The notes under the pieces: generated by a model
Told to the model about the DNA's origin: nothing
The model's input: the letters and a program-made list of their open reading frames with translations, nothing else
Databases searched by the model: none
Translations under genes and position numbers: made by a program
Part shown: positions 1-7,541 of the stretch, piece by piece
Layout: each line of letters begins with the position of its first letter
How positions within the stretch are numbered: position 1 is the first letter of the stretch
IMG/VR virus record: IMGVR_UViG_3300021093_000101
Span: 1 to 53,949 of that record
Length of the DNA stretch: 53,949 bases
Reading direction: 5' to 3' (one strand)
DNA from: a virus

Positions 1-172
1 CAAGCCTGCTAGGAATGAAACCTAGGTCTGGCCGGGTGATTTGCAAGAATTGCTCGGCTTCTTCTTTTGTTTCCCAAGGGAAAGTCATTGGCTGCGTCGT
101 GCCATCTTCATACCGAAGCGCAATACACCAGCCTCTATCGCATGGAGCAACAATAAGAGGAAGATCAACCAT
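1..172 (-). CDS. Hypothetical protein, 3' end missing (runs off left edge)
   Basis: A minus-strand reading frame starts with ATG at 172 and stays open to the window edge, giving at least 57 residues. The visible part begins MVDLPLIVAPCDRGW and contains an aromatic/acidic stretch (WETKEEAEQFL), which looks like a small folded domain. I do not recognise the family. It lies 9 bases downstream of the acidic gene at 182-424 on the same strand, so the two are probably co-transcribed. The C-terminus lies outside the window. Confidence 0.6.
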   Translation of the reverse strand, partial: MVDLPLIVAPCDRGWCIALRYEDGTTQPMTFPWETKEEAEQFLQITRPDLGFIPSRL

Positions 173-181
173 GACAAAATA

Positions 182-424
182 TTAGTTGCCAAACCCCCGT
201 CCGCTTGAGCGGACAAAAGGCCGCGCTGCTTCAAGCTCCTCAGTAATTTCCACGTCCATAGCCTCATCATCCTCGTCGCTTTCGTCGTCGCTGTACAAAA
301 TGTCTCCCAAATCGGCCATAGAACTTGCCGTCCAATCAAGCACGTCTTCTTTTGGCGAAAGAGGTTCAACGGTTTCTTCTGGCTCTTGAGACGGTTCAAA
401 GCGAGGTTCCCAAATGATTGCCAC
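182..424 (-). CDS. Small highly acidic hypothetical protein
   Basis: About 80 residues, dominated in the middle by Asp/Glu/Ser (DDESDEDDEAMDVEITEELE), with a short basic Gly-rich tail (RSSGRGFGN). The frame is open back to a TTG at 451. I prefer the GTG at 424 because a perfect TATAAT lies at 459-454, which would put the transcription start at about 447, inside the longer form. Very acidic small phage proteins are often DNA mimics or partners of replication proteins, but nothing here proves either. It follows the primase-helicase gene on the same strand. No family recognised. Confidence 0.55.
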   Translation of the reverse strand: MAIIWEPRFEPSQEPEETVEPLSPKEDVLDWTASSMADLGDILYSDDESDEDDEAMDVEITEELEAARPFVRSSGRGFGN

Positions 425-453
425 AGTATTTACAAAATTATGAACTAGCAATA

Positions 454-459
454 ATTATA
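454..459 (-). promoter_or_regulatory. Candidate -10 box (TATAAT) upstream of the acidic gene
   Basis: The minus strand reads TATAAT at 459-454, a perfect match to the sigma-70 -10 consensus, in the short gap between the primase-helicase stop (477) and the acidic gene. The -35 position shows only a weak TTTTAG-like hexamer. It could give the acidic gene its own promoter. Chance occurrence in AT-rich DNA is possible. Confidence 0.3.
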
Positions 460-476
460 GACGAGCCGTAATTCTT

Positions 477-2516
477 CTAAAAGAAATCTTCATCGTCAAG
501 AGAGTCATCGCTCTCCATGTCATCGAGCCAAGACGAGCTATTGCTCTTCTTTTCTTGACTCACAATGGGGGTGGTATCGCTCACGATGGGGGTGACAATG
601 GGGAAGTCCGTGTCGGGCTCTTCATAGTCCCAAGAATGGTAAAGTCTTGTTTTCTCGCCGTTGGGGCCGTCTTGGAAACTGCTCGTAATCAGACCCTGCC
701 GCCGCGCCACTTCCAACATCTTGCCAGTGGTGGCCACATCCCAGCTTCCAGAAACCATCGCCACTTGCTGCTTGGTCAGGCGATCATTCTTCCTATTATT
801 CACGGCGTTCACCACTTGATCAAGCTCTTCAGCAGAGCCACCAAGAGGGCCAGCGTACCGCCAGCCGTAGTTGAGAGTGTCGCGCTGGAGCATGTGCTTG
901 CCAGTGAGTCCACTTCTACTTTTCAGCCACTCAAAGACGAACTGGTTGGTATCTGGGTTGTTTTCCTGCCTGGTGAGCTTTACAACTTCACTAACGTTGT
1001 CTACAAAACTCGTAGAGTCGCGGAGCCCGCCATTCTTGTTGAGATGGTGAAGGATGAGGATGGAGCATTTGTAAGTGTTGGCAATATCACGAAGTCCGTA
1101 AATAACATCGCCAGCATTGCTCTTGATTAAATCAACATTCATGCCAGCAAGGCACGCTGTGAGAGAGTCAATGGTGACAAACAAAGGACGATGCTTTCTC
1201 ACATATTCTTCCAATTGTTTCATATGGGCGAAGCGCCAGTTTTCCCAGAAAGCAATGGTGCCTTGTTCAATGCCAGCATCTTGATAACCAATCACTCCAA
1301 GCTTTTCGCTGGTATCCACTAATGGCTCATCACTTTGAATGATGAGGCTTTTGCCTTTCATGCAACGGCGTCCTGACCATGGCTGGCCCAAAGCAATGTT
1401 GAGCGCCCAGTTGTAGGCCACTGTGCTCTTGCCAGTGCCGCCAGACGCTGCCAGTAGCATCACGCTTCCCAAAGGCATGATGCCTGCAATCAGCCAGTCC
1501 CTGCTTTTGTCAGAGTTGGCAATGGTAAGGGCATCAATGGTTTCAATTTCTTCTCTTCCATAAATGCGTCCTTTTGCCTCGTCAATGATTTTGTCAATGT
1601 TTTGCTGATTCATCTTCACGCCACGCTGTTCTAGCCAGGCGCTGGTTTCGTAAGCAATGCGAGCATCATTGGCATAAAGCCCCACCATTCCTTCAATGGT
1701 GGAAATGATTTCTTCATAAGAAGGCTTGCCATCGTGTCCGCTATGTTTGCTTTTGGAAACAATGGAGGAAAGAAGATCGTCTTTAGTGGCACCCTCTTGA
1801 ATATAATCAGCAAGATCTAAGCCATTGCCACTTGGTAAATTTTGCCACTCCCACGAACGAGGATCGGCATAAAGCCACTGCGCTCCAGGATTGTCGCTTT
1901 CAATTTCTTTCATGAAAGCAACGCCTTGCTCATCACGATCAGGCGCTAAAACAATCTTTTTATTCTTGAAAAGCTGACTGTAATCTCCGTTGGTGCGATA
2001 TTGCTTACTGCCGCCAAGGAAAGTAACGCTAGGAAGACCAATACTCCACACTGATTCGCAAGTGAGTTCGCCTTCTACAACAATGATTGGCAAGCCAGTG
2101 CGCTCGCTTTCAGCAATGGCTTCGTTGTATTTATAAGGAAGAATGTTGGCCTTGGCTTCCTGAAGCGCAATCTTATGGTTGGGGGAATGGTGGTCAATGG
2201 AAGGGAAGTCTTGCCAGATGCGCTTGCTTCCGCTGGTGTCGTCACGATGCACCACCACCACTTCCTTTCCATCGCGATCCCTGTAGGCGAAGTCATAGGA
2301 GCCAGGATCTCGCGCAGGCTTTTCCCAGCGTGTCATCGGCGCCAAGGCGTCCCTTATTTCGGCGCGGTGTGCCGGAGAAGGGTCGTGCCAGCAGTTGTAG
2401 CCACCGTTGGCCTTGTTAACGGTAAAGTCGTTGCCACCACAGGCGGGACAAAGGAATTTTCCTGGTTCCTTGCTCGGCTCTAGCTGGTCAAGGAATTCCA
2501 GGATCGAGAAGGCCAT
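477..2516 (-). CDS. Primase-helicase (Zn finger, TOPRIM, RecA-like ATPase)
   Basis: 679 residues. The N-terminus has a zinc-finger pattern (CPACGG at about 23-28, CWH at 42-44) as in phage primases. A TOPRIM-like domain follows: VVEGE at 146-150, LGGSKQ near 168, and the acidic APDRDEQG at 191-198. A RecA/DnaB-like ATPase has Walker A AASGGTGKST (356-365), Walker B LFVTID (445-450) and HHLNKNGG at about 490. The expected role is primer synthesis plus unwinding at the phage fork. The last 15 residues are strongly acidic and end in DEDFF; T7 gp4 also ends in an acidic tail with a terminal Phe that binds polymerase. No DNA polymerase gene is visible in the window, so the partner may be the host's. 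Confidence 0.93.
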   Translation of the reverse strand: MAFSILEFLDQLEPSKEPGKFLCPACGGNDFTVNKANGGYNCWHDPSPAHRAEIRDALAPMTRWEKPARDPGSYDFAYRDRDGKEVVVVHRDDTSGSKRIWQDFPSIDHHSPNHKIALQEAKANILPYKYNEAIAESERTGLPIIVVEGELTCESVWSIGLPSVTFLGGSKQYRTNGDYSQLFKNKKIVLAPDRDEQGVAFMKEIESDNPGAQWLYADPRSWEWQNLPSGNGLDLADYIQEGATKDDLLSSIVSKSKHSGHDGKPSYEEIISTIEGMVGLYANDARIAYETSAWLEQRGVKMNQQNIDKIIDEAKGRIYGREEIETIDALTIANSDKSRDWLIAGIMPLGSVMLLAASGGTGKSTVAYNWALNIALGQPWSGRRCMKGKSLIIQSDEPLVDTSEKLGVIGYQDAGIEQGTIAFWENWRFAHMKQLEEYVRKHRPLFVTIDSLTACLAGMNVDLIKSNAGDVIYGLRDIANTYKCSILILHHLNKNGGLRDSTSFVDNVSEVVKLTRQENNPDTNQFVFEWLKSRSGLTGKHMLQRDTLNYGWRYAGPLGGSAEELDQVVNAVNNRKNDRLTKQQVAMVSGSWDVATTGKMLEVARRQGLITSSFQDGPNGEKTRLYHSWDYEEPDTDFPIVTPIVSDTTPIVSQEKKSNSSSWLDDMESDDSLDDEDFF

Positions 2517-2612
2517 ATCGGGCAGGGCATCAGCAAAGCGTCACCATCATGGCAGGAACCGTGCCCCATGCAACTGGCCCGAACCATAAGAAATGCTGAT
2601 GGTTACAGGCAC

Positions 2613-2640
2613 TTGCGACTGGGCTGGTGCAGACTATTGT
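2613..2640 (+). promoter_or_regulatory. Candidate sigma-70-like promoter for the early plus-strand genes
   Basis: In the 147-base divergent gap between the primase-helicase and the RHH gene, TTGCGA (2613-2618) is followed after 16 bases by TATTGT (2635-2640). Both match the -35/-10 consensus at 4 of 6 positions. The site is 24 bases before the first plus-strand start. The match is modest. The rest of the gap shows no other feature I can name. Confidence 0.25.
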
Positions 2641-2663
2641 GCTGAAGTCCCCTCGCCCCTACC

Positions 2664-2894
2664 ATGCCCAAGAGCTTGTATGAGGGTGGAAAACGGCGTC
2701 GCCACTTCACCCTGTCCGATCATGCCTATGCCCATTTAAGCAGCATTGCTGCAGAAGCTCAGCTTTCCCGCAGCGAAGCCCTTGAACGCCTCATTCGCTC
2801 AGTACCACAATGGGAAGGCATTGCTTCTCTTGCGGACGATGCTTGGTCCATGGTCATTGATTACTCCCTTCCCGAAAACCATGATTCTTTCTGA
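2664..2894 (+). CDS. Ribbon-helix-helix (CopG-like) DNA-binding protein
   Basis: 76 residues. Residues about 11-44 fit a ribbon-helix-helix fold: a basic lead (GKRRRHFTL), the short beta-strand HFTLSDHAY, then helix-turn-helix LSSIAAEAQLSRSEALERLIRSV, the typical CopG/Arc layout. It is the first gene of the plus-strand early block and faces the primase-helicase across a divergent promoter gap, a classical position for an autoregulator. The ATG is preceded directly by ACC and has no visible Shine-Dalgarno. The last 14 bases overlap the next gene. Confidence 0.7.
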   Translation: MPKSLYEGGKRRRHFTLSDHAYAHLSSIAAEAQLSRSEALERLIRSVPQWEGIASLADDAWSMVIDYSLPENHDSF

Positions 2895-3138
2895 ACTGCT
2901 TGAAGTGCTGCATAAAGCAGAAGCCAAATATGGGGCTGATCTGCCAATTCTCCTTGCCTTTGAAGAAAGCGCAATGGACGAAGGCTATTCAGAAGATGCC
3001 ACTGAAGGCATTAGCGACGTGCGCGTTGTTAATGACTGGCCTCTTCCTGGAGAAAGCTTGATGACTTACGAGGGCGAACGCCCCAAGAAGCTTGTTATTT
3101 TTTATGACAACCACTACAAGCTTGATTCTTCCATCTAA
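2881..3138 (+). CDS. Hypothetical protein, early region
   Basis: 85 residues from the ATG at 2881 (context AAACCATG), overlapping the RHH gene by 14 bases, so probably translationally coupled. The sequence (MILSELLEVLHKAEAKYGAD, then many Asp/Glu) suggests a small mixed alpha/beta protein. The frame is open further upstream, but that part overlaps the RHH gene. No family recognised. Confidence 0.65.
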   Translation: MILSELLEVLHKAEAKYGADLPILLAFEESAMDEGYSEDATEGISDVRVVNDWPLPGESLMTYEGERPKKLVIFYDNHYKLDSSI

Positions 3139-3162
3139 TTGTCAACCCAAATCCTCGAAATC

Positions 3163-3987
3163 ATGTCTTCCCCTTTTGCTCAAGTTATCGAAATTACGCC
3201 TGAAATGGCGCAAAATTATTTATCCGCCAACGGCAACAATCGCCCTTTCTCCATCTCTTTGGCGCAAAAATATGCCAAGCAAATGGCTAACGGCGACTGG
3301 TACATAACTGGACAGGGAATTTCCTTGGCAGCAGACGGCTCGGTTCTTGACGGCCAGCATCGACTGCAGGGCATAATTGAACACAATTTCCCTGTCAAAA
3401 TGTTGGTCATGTACAACTGCGACAAAGAATCTTTTACAGTTCTCGACACGGGACGCTCTCGCAATGCCACTGACGTACTGAAAATTGCCGGTTGCGATAG
3501 TCATACAAAAATTATCTCCGCCGGTCTTCGATTGGTTATCCCATTGCTTATCAATCCTTCTAAATGGTTTGCCAGCTCGCAAGGAATTACCAATAAACAA
3601 ATTCGTCAAATGTGGGAAGACAACAAAGACCTTTGCTCTTGGGCTGCAGCTACAGCAAACATGAATAACAATAGAATTTTCTCCAAATCAGTATTCTTTA
3701 CTTTTTTATATTTTGCTGATAGCAGGGGCTGGGGCCACGAGGCTTTAGAGCGTTTTACGGAAGATTTCGTAGAATGCGCCGGACTAGAAAAGGGAAGTCC
3801 GATCTTGGCTTACAGGAATTATATTGCCGCCTATCGCCAGCAAGTAAACATGAACCAACAACGATTGGCGGCCCTCTCCTCGTTAATTAAATGCTTTAAT
3901 CAGACAATGGAAAGCAAGTATGTGGACAGCGATGGCTTTAAACCGCCGGAAAAAGGTTGCATCGCGTCATTGGTTTTTCCTGACTAA
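3163..3987 (+). CDS. ParB-like/DGQHR-motif protein
   Basis: About 274 residues. The key segment is ADGSVLDGQHRLQGI, the DGQHR motif of ParB/Srx-like nucleotide-binding folds and of DndB-type proteins, preceded by ITPEMAQNYL and ISLAQKYAKQM as in phage ParB-like domain proteins. LDTGRSRNATDVL follows, and the C-terminal half is helical. Members act in DNA binding or nuclease functions; here the role is unknown. A TTG at 3139, directly after the previous stop, would add 8 residues; I use the ATG at 3163. The neighbours are regulatory and recombination genes. Confidence 0.7.
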   Translation: MSSPFAQVIEITPEMAQNYLSANGNNRPFSISLAQKYAKQMANGDWYITGQGISLAADGSVLDGQHRLQGIIEHNFPVKMLVMYNCDKESFTVLDTGRSRNATDVLKIAGCDSHTKIISAGLRLVIPLLINPSKWFASSQGITNKQIRQMWEDNKDLCSWAAATANMNNNRIFSKSVFFTFLYFADSRGWGHEALERFTEDFVECAGLEKGSPILAYRNYIAAYRQQVNMNQQRLAALSSLIKCFNQTMESKYVDSDGFKPPEKGCIASLVFPD

Positions 3988-4038
3988 TTCGCGTGAAACA
4001 TCCTTTCTTTTTTTTACAACCCCAACGATTTTTAGACC

Positions 4039-4926
4039 ATGAATTTTCCCACTAATTCCATGAATGAAGCTATGCTCACTGAGCGTATGCTTGGCCATTT
4101 TTCTCCTCTTGAAATTACGCCTGAAGCCTTCAAAAAAGCTTACGAGCTTCCTATTGGTGAGCACGTTGAAAAGAATTACAAGGGCCTTTCCTATTTATCA
4201 TGGCCTTTTGCCTTCCGCTACCTCAACGAACAATTCCCTGGCACTTTTGTTGCCTTTGAAGAAAAGGAAGCTGGCTGGCCAGTGTTTGGTAAAGAAGGCT
4301 GTTGGCTGCTGCGTCCTTATTTGACGGATGGCATCAGGCGCACTCCTGCGCTGGTGTTTCCCATCATGGACAACAAGCACAATGCAGTGAAGGAGCTGGA
4401 TGCTCGTCAAGTGAGCGACAACATTCAACGGGCCAGCGTTAAATGCATTGCTACTTTCACTGGTCTTGGTCTCAAGCTCTATGCAGGCGAAGACATTCCC
4501 AAGGCGGATGATGCGCCAATAGAAGAGCAGCCCGCCCCAAAGTCTGCCCCTGAGGCCAAGACGGTTGCACCTTCTCCCAAGGAGGCTACTGGTGGCACTT
4601 CTAAAGAAGAGTTCAATGGGAAAGAAACCTTGCTTGCTTTCTGCAAAGCCAATCCTCTTGATTATGCAGACGAGCGCACCAGCATGATGGCTGGCAAGCG
4701 AGCCTTGGAAGCCATTGGGCTAGCCAAAGGCGAAGACATCAAGGACGGTGCCATGTTCGCCAATGTCGTGACCACCATGGTCAGCTCCTATATGAGCGAA
4801 AACGGCATCAAGATGACCAAGGCAACCATGGCAAAAGAGCTTGATACGCTTCGGGCCATTTGCGCCGAGGGTACTGCCGAACAAGCAGTGAAGGGAGTAA
4901 AGGTGCTGCTGGAAGGAAAAAAGTAG
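4039..4926 (+). CDS. Single-strand annealing protein, Sak3/DUF1071 type
   Basis: 295 residues. The N-terminal ~150 match the DUF1071/Sak3 recombinase pattern: YKGLSYLSWPFAFRYLNEQF, PALVFPIMDNKHNAV, and NIQRASVKCIATFTGLGLKLYAGED. Such proteins anneal complementary single strands during phage recombination and replication. A low-complexity Pro/Ala/Lys linker (about 155-190) joins a C-terminal helical domain (about 200-295) that I do not recognise. The partner nuclease is probably the RecB-like gene at 5279. The start has the ACCATG context with no Shine-Dalgarno. A terminator-like hairpin follows. Confidence 0.85.
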   Translation: MNFPTNSMNEAMLTERMLGHFSPLEITPEAFKKAYELPIGEHVEKNYKGLSYLSWPFAFRYLNEQFPGTFVAFEEKEAGWPVFGKEGCWLLRPYLTDGIRRTPALVFPIMDNKHNAVKELDARQVSDNIQRASVKCIATFTGLGLKLYAGEDIPKADDAPIEEQPAPKSAPEAKTVAPSPKEATGGTSKEEFNGKETLLAFCKANPLDYADERTSMMAGKRALEAIGLAKGEDIKDGAMFANVVTTMVSSYMSENGIKMTKATMAKELDTLRAICAEGTAEQAVKGVKVLLEGKK

Positions 4927-4936
4927 ACTTGGCGGC

Positions 4937-4955
4937 GGCCCGTCTCGCACGGGCC
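4937..4955 (+). terminator. Terminator-like hairpin after the annealase gene
   Basis: GGCCCGT and ACGGGCC form a perfect 7-bp GC-rich stem around a 5-base loop, 11 bases after the stop codon. Only TT follows, then mixed sequence, so the U-tract is poor. It may pause rather than terminate, or protect the transcript end. Confidence 0.4.
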
Positions 4956-5005
4956 TTCGCTGGCGTCATTGTTACAAACGAAGACGGCTCCTTTTTTGAT
5001 GGCCC

Positions 5006-5128
5006 ATGTCCCTGGCATTTTCCTTCCTGACAATTTTGGTGACCATCCTTCTGATGGTGGCAATCATGGGCATTTCCATTTTGATTGCATTATTGATTGA
5101 AAAACTTTTTGATTTGGATTCTTATTAA
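5006..5128 (+). CDS. 40-residue single-span membrane protein
   Basis: An ATG at 5006 opens a 40-residue frame that is almost wholly hydrophobic from residue 3 to about 31 (Leu/Ile/Val/Met with Ser/Thr), followed by a charged tail EKLFDLDSY. This is the signature of a small single-pass membrane protein. It stops 2 bases before the next small gene, which encodes an exported peptide, so the pair may work together at the envelope. No family recognised. An out-of-frame ATG at 4999 gives a less protein-like product. Confidence 0.55.
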   Translation: MSLAFSFLTILVTILLMVAIMGISILIALLIEKLFDLDSY

Positions 5129-5130
5129 CC

Positions 5131-5271
5131 ATGAAAACTATTTTTCTTTTTCTTTCCATCATTCTCCTGACTGCTCCTGCATTTGCCTGCAAGGAGCCCA
5201 TTACAAAAGTGGGCAAGAGCTGTCCGCTGGGCTACTACAGTTCAAGCGGCTATTGCATTCCTAGCAGATAG
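5131..5271 (+). CDS. 46-residue exported Cys-containing peptide
   Basis: The ATG at 5131 (context TTAACCATG) starts with a textbook signal peptide: MKT, a hydrophobic core of Ile/Phe/Leu, then TAPAFA-C. The mature part is about 27 residues, basic, with three Cys (ACKEP, SCPLG, YCIPS) and a YYSSSGYC stretch. The AFA-C junction fits signal peptidase I cleavage after AFA; the following Cys makes a lipoprotein just possible, although LAGC-type residues are lacking. It could be an envelope-active or superinfection-exclusion peptide (inference). A longer overlapping frame starting at 5183 belongs to the next gene. Confidence 0.6.
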   Translation: MKTIFLFLSIILLTAPAFACKEPITKVGKSCPLGYYSSSGYCIPSR

Positions 5272-5278
5272 AGGTAAA

Positions 5279-6076
5279 GTGGCTTGTCTGGATCTTTGTC
5301 TGGCAGCCACTGTGCCTTCTTTTGAGCGCTTTGAGCCCAACCGCATTAGCCTCAATGGCAAGAGGCACTATCAATGTGTGGGTTTTCCCAATGTGCCGGA
5401 GGGCATGCTGTTGCCCTCTGTCACCACTGTTTTATCTTCAATGGCGCCAGTGGCCAAGATCATGGCGCTTATCAATTGGCGCAAGCGTGTGGGAGACGAT
5501 GAAGCTAATCGCCGCACTCGCTTAGCAGCTAATCGTGGCACGTGGATGCACGGCGTGCTGGAAGACTATTTCGATGGGGAAGATATTGAGCATCATCTCG
5601 AAAAAGCTCCTGATTGGCAGCCCTATTTCCAAGCAGTGGAGCCTTTTCTGGAAGGAGTGGTCGAGCCAATTCTCGTGGAAAGCGCAGTGGCCTGGTACGA
5701 CACCAATCTCGGTATGGGCTACTCAGGCACGCTTGATATGGTGGCGCAAATGACCAGCGGCTCTATTGCCTTGGTCGATTGGAAGACCAGCTATAAGGAA
5801 AAGAAAGACTACCAACTGGCTGATTACAAGCGGCAACTTGGCGCTTATTCCATGGCAGCAGAACAAATGTACGACCAGCCCATTGACGAGGCTTGGTGCG
5901 TGATTGCCTGCTACGACCCAGAAGAAGAAGATAGCGAGCCGTCGCTGCAGCTAGTCCACCTCGATGGCTTTGAGCTGCTCAGCCAGCAGCGCATCATGGA
6001 AGACACCGTGAAGAGATACTTTAGCCAGTTCTACCCTGGCGGCAAGGCATTTGCGCTAACGATGGATAGGGGGTAA
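5279..6076 (+). CDS. PD-(D/E)XK exonuclease, RecB/Cas4-like
   Basis: About 265 residues. Motifs typical of the RecB-like PD-(D/E)XK family: an upstream helix with H (NRGTWMHGVLEDYFDG), GYSGTLDMVA (catalytic Asp), LVDWKTS (E/D-x-K equivalent) and YKRQLGAYSMAAEQ (the Q/Y helix). The likely role is processing DNA ends to give single strands for the annealase two genes upstream. I chose the GTG at 5279 because GAGG lies just before it; a GTG at 5312 is also possible. The frame is open back to 5183, but that would overlap the signal-peptide gene. Confidence 0.85.
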   Translation: MACLDLCLAATVPSFERFEPNRISLNGKRHYQCVGFPNVPEGMLLPSVTTVLSSMAPVAKIMALINWRKRVGDDEANRRTRLAANRGTWMHGVLEDYFDGEDIEHHLEKAPDWQPYFQAVEPFLEGVVEPILVESAVAWYDTNLGMGYSGTLDMVAQMTSGSIALVDWKTSYKEKKDYQLADYKRQLGAYSMAAEQMYDQPIDEAWCVIACYDPEEEDSEPSLQLVHLDGFELLSQQRIMEDTVKRYFSQFYPGGKAFALTMDRG

Positions 6077-6126
6077 GATTGGCAAGCCCTGCGGGGCATC
6101 AACCATCACTCCCCTGGAGAAACACC

Positions 6127-6375
6127 ATGGCCAATCGGCCTCCTATCACTGCCGCCATCGACCTCACCCCTGAATTGCTTAATGCAATGAAGAAGGCTGG
6201 TCCCAATGATCGCGGCAACTATTCCCTTGACATGGCAGTCTGGGAAAATACCAAAAAGACTTCTGAGCGCTCGCCTGGTTTTACGGGCAGCATCAAAGTG
6301 AAGGGCGCAGACAAGGACAGCCCCAAGGGCTATGCCTCAGTTTGGCAAAACAGTGGTTCCGACGATCTGTTCTGA
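6127..6375 (+). CDS. Small protein with SSB-like acidic tip
   Basis: 82 residues from the ATG at 6127, with GGAGA about 6 bases upstream. Near the middle, TKKTSERSPGFTGSIKVKG resembles small phage proteins of the DUF736-like type (hxDFTGSIxV), followed by a short beta-rich part (GYASVWQ). It ends NSGSDDLF, an acidic-aromatic tip like the C-terminus of single-strand binding proteins. It sits directly after the annealase and nuclease genes. A role in ssDNA binding or as a recombination accessory is inference. Confidence 0.6.
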   Translation: MANRPPITAAIDLTPELLNAMKKAGPNDRGNYSLDMAVWENTKKTSERSPGFTGSIKVKGADKDSPKGYASVWQNSGSDDLF

Positions 6376-6378
6376 ATC

Positions 6379-6573
6379 ATGATCTCCCCAAGACCAGAAA
6401 AGAAAGATCCGCTCGTAGAGTTATTGGCATTGCTTATTGGATTTGGCCTTGCTTTTCTTTTGGCTCTTGGGGCTGGTTGGGCATGGACGGCCATTTGGCC
6501 GTCTTTGCCTTTCTGGCCCATCGTCTATCTTTCTTGGATTGCCATTGCCCTTTGTAATCGCGTTGGATCATGA
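6379..6573 (+). CDS. Small membrane protein, two predicted spans
   Basis: 64 residues. A polar start (MISPRPEKKDPLVE) leads into two hydrophobic segments, about 13-34 (LLALLIGFGLAFLLALGAGW) and 38-58 (IWPSLPFWPIVYLSWIAIAL), ending in CNRVGS. It starts 3 bases after the previous stop and overlaps the next gene (ATGA), so it belongs to the same transcript. It could be envelope-directed. No family recognised. Confidence 0.6.
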   Translation: MISPRPEKKDPLVELLALLIGFGLAFLLALGAGWAWTAIWPSLPFWPIVYLSWIAIALCNRVGS

Positions 6574-7160
6574 CCCTCTTAAATGACAATCAAATTGCCA
6601 AGTTTGCAGAGAATGACATTTTTTTGCCCTACGTTGGCGAAAAACGGCGCACTCTTGACAATGGCACGAAAGCAATTTCCTATGGGCTTTCGCAGGCAGG
6701 ATATGACATCCGCCTGTCCTCAGTGGAATTTTTAGTGTTCGACACGCTTCCGTTTGAAGGCGACGAGGACATTATTGATGCCAAAAATTTTACGCTGCAG
6801 CCAGAAGAAGCCAAGCTTCATGAGCAGGAAGATGGCGCCGCCTATTTTATTCTTCCATCAATGAGCTACGGTCTTGGCACCAGCCTTGAGCTGATCAACA
6901 TGCCAGACAATGTGTTTGCAATGGTGGAAGGCAAAAGCACCTATGGGCGCTGTGGCCTTATTGCTAACATTCTTCCCATTGAACCTGGCTGGTCTGGCTA
7001 TTTGACCATGTGCCTAATCAACCCTACGGGCTTTCCAATGAAGCTCTACGCCAATGAAGGCATTGCACAGGTGGTCATGTGGGAAATTGATCCCGTGGGG
7101 AAGGCTTATGAAGGTCTCTACCAGAAACAATCCGCTAGGGTGCAACTAGCTGCCGTGTAG
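6570..7160 (+). CDS. dCTP deaminase/dUTPase family protein with altered active site
   Basis: 196 residues, a full-length match to the trimeric dCTP deaminase/dUTPase fold: SYGLSQAGYDIRLS (37-50), MVEGKSTYGRCGL (118-130), IEPGWSGYLTM (137-147) and YANEGIAQVVMWE (160-172). In normal dCTP deaminases the segment after EPGWxG reads TIEISN, its Glu being the catalytic residue (E138 in E. coli Dcd). Here the codons give TMCLIN, with Cys148 at that position. It may be inactive, a dUTP binder, or changed in specificity. The start overlaps the previous gene by ATGA. It is grouped with thyX, consistent with nucleotide-pool control. Confidence 0.85.
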   Translation: MTLLNDNQIAKFAENDIFLPYVGEKRRTLDNGTKAISYGLSQAGYDIRLSSVEFLVFDTLPFEGDEDIIDAKNFTLQPEEAKLHEQEDGAAYFILPSMSYGLGTSLELINMPDNVFAMVEGKSTYGRCGLIANILPIEPGWSGYLTMCLINPTGFPMKLYANEGIAQVVMWEIDPVGKAYEGLYQKQSARVQLAAV

Positions 7161-7163
7161 GCA

Positions 7164-7541
7164 TTGAGCGCTCTTGAAGATCAATTCCTTAGCCTTTGGC
7201 AGGCTCATTATCCTCAGTGGTCTCTAGAAAGAGAATTCTCTGATATTGAAGCTTGGGAAAAAGACTATCAAGAGCGCTACGCCCGTTCAAAACGAAGCAA
7301 AAGGTATCGCCTTGACTTTGCTCACCCCCTCTCTCGCACTGGCGTCGAAATACAAGGCGGCGTATATTCTCGTGGTCGTCATGTCACAGGCAGCGGCTAC
7401 GAGCGCGATTGTAAAAAATACAATCTTGCCTATACAAGCGGTTGGACGATTTTTCTCCTCACGTCTACCATGGCCAAAGATTCCGCTTGGCTCGCCGTGA
7501 TTGCTGAACATATTGCTCAACAATGCCAGAAGCTTCATTGA
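7164..7541 (+). CDS. Putative PD-(D/E)XK endonuclease (Vsr/resolvase-like)
   Basis: 125 residues. RLDFAHPLSRTGVEIQGG gives the D-(x)n-ExQ arrangement of small Vsr-like or MutH-like nucleases, followed by GYERDCKKYNLAYTSGWTIF, a conserved helix and strand of that fold in phage nucleases. It probably cuts branched or mismatched DNA during recombination. No ATG lies near; the frame begins with TTG 3 bases after the deaminase-like gene. The 3' end overlaps a convergent gene by 77 bases. Confidence 0.6.
   Translation: MSALEDQFLSLWQAHYPQWSLEREFSDIEAWEKDYQERYARSKRSKRYRLDFAHPLSRTGVEIQGGVYSRGRHVTGSGYERDCKKYNLAYTSGWTIFLLTSTMAKDSAWLAVIAEHIAQQCQKLH

Noticed and set aside
85-399. 104-codon minus-strand frame overlapping the two small left-end genes
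   Set aside because: It is out of frame with two more plausible genes (1-172 and 182-424), and its hydrophobic Leu run comes from the shifted reading.
555-1130. 191-codon plus-strand frame inside the primase-helicase
   Set aside because: Shadow of the minus-strand gene; no domain and low-complexity His/Gly content.
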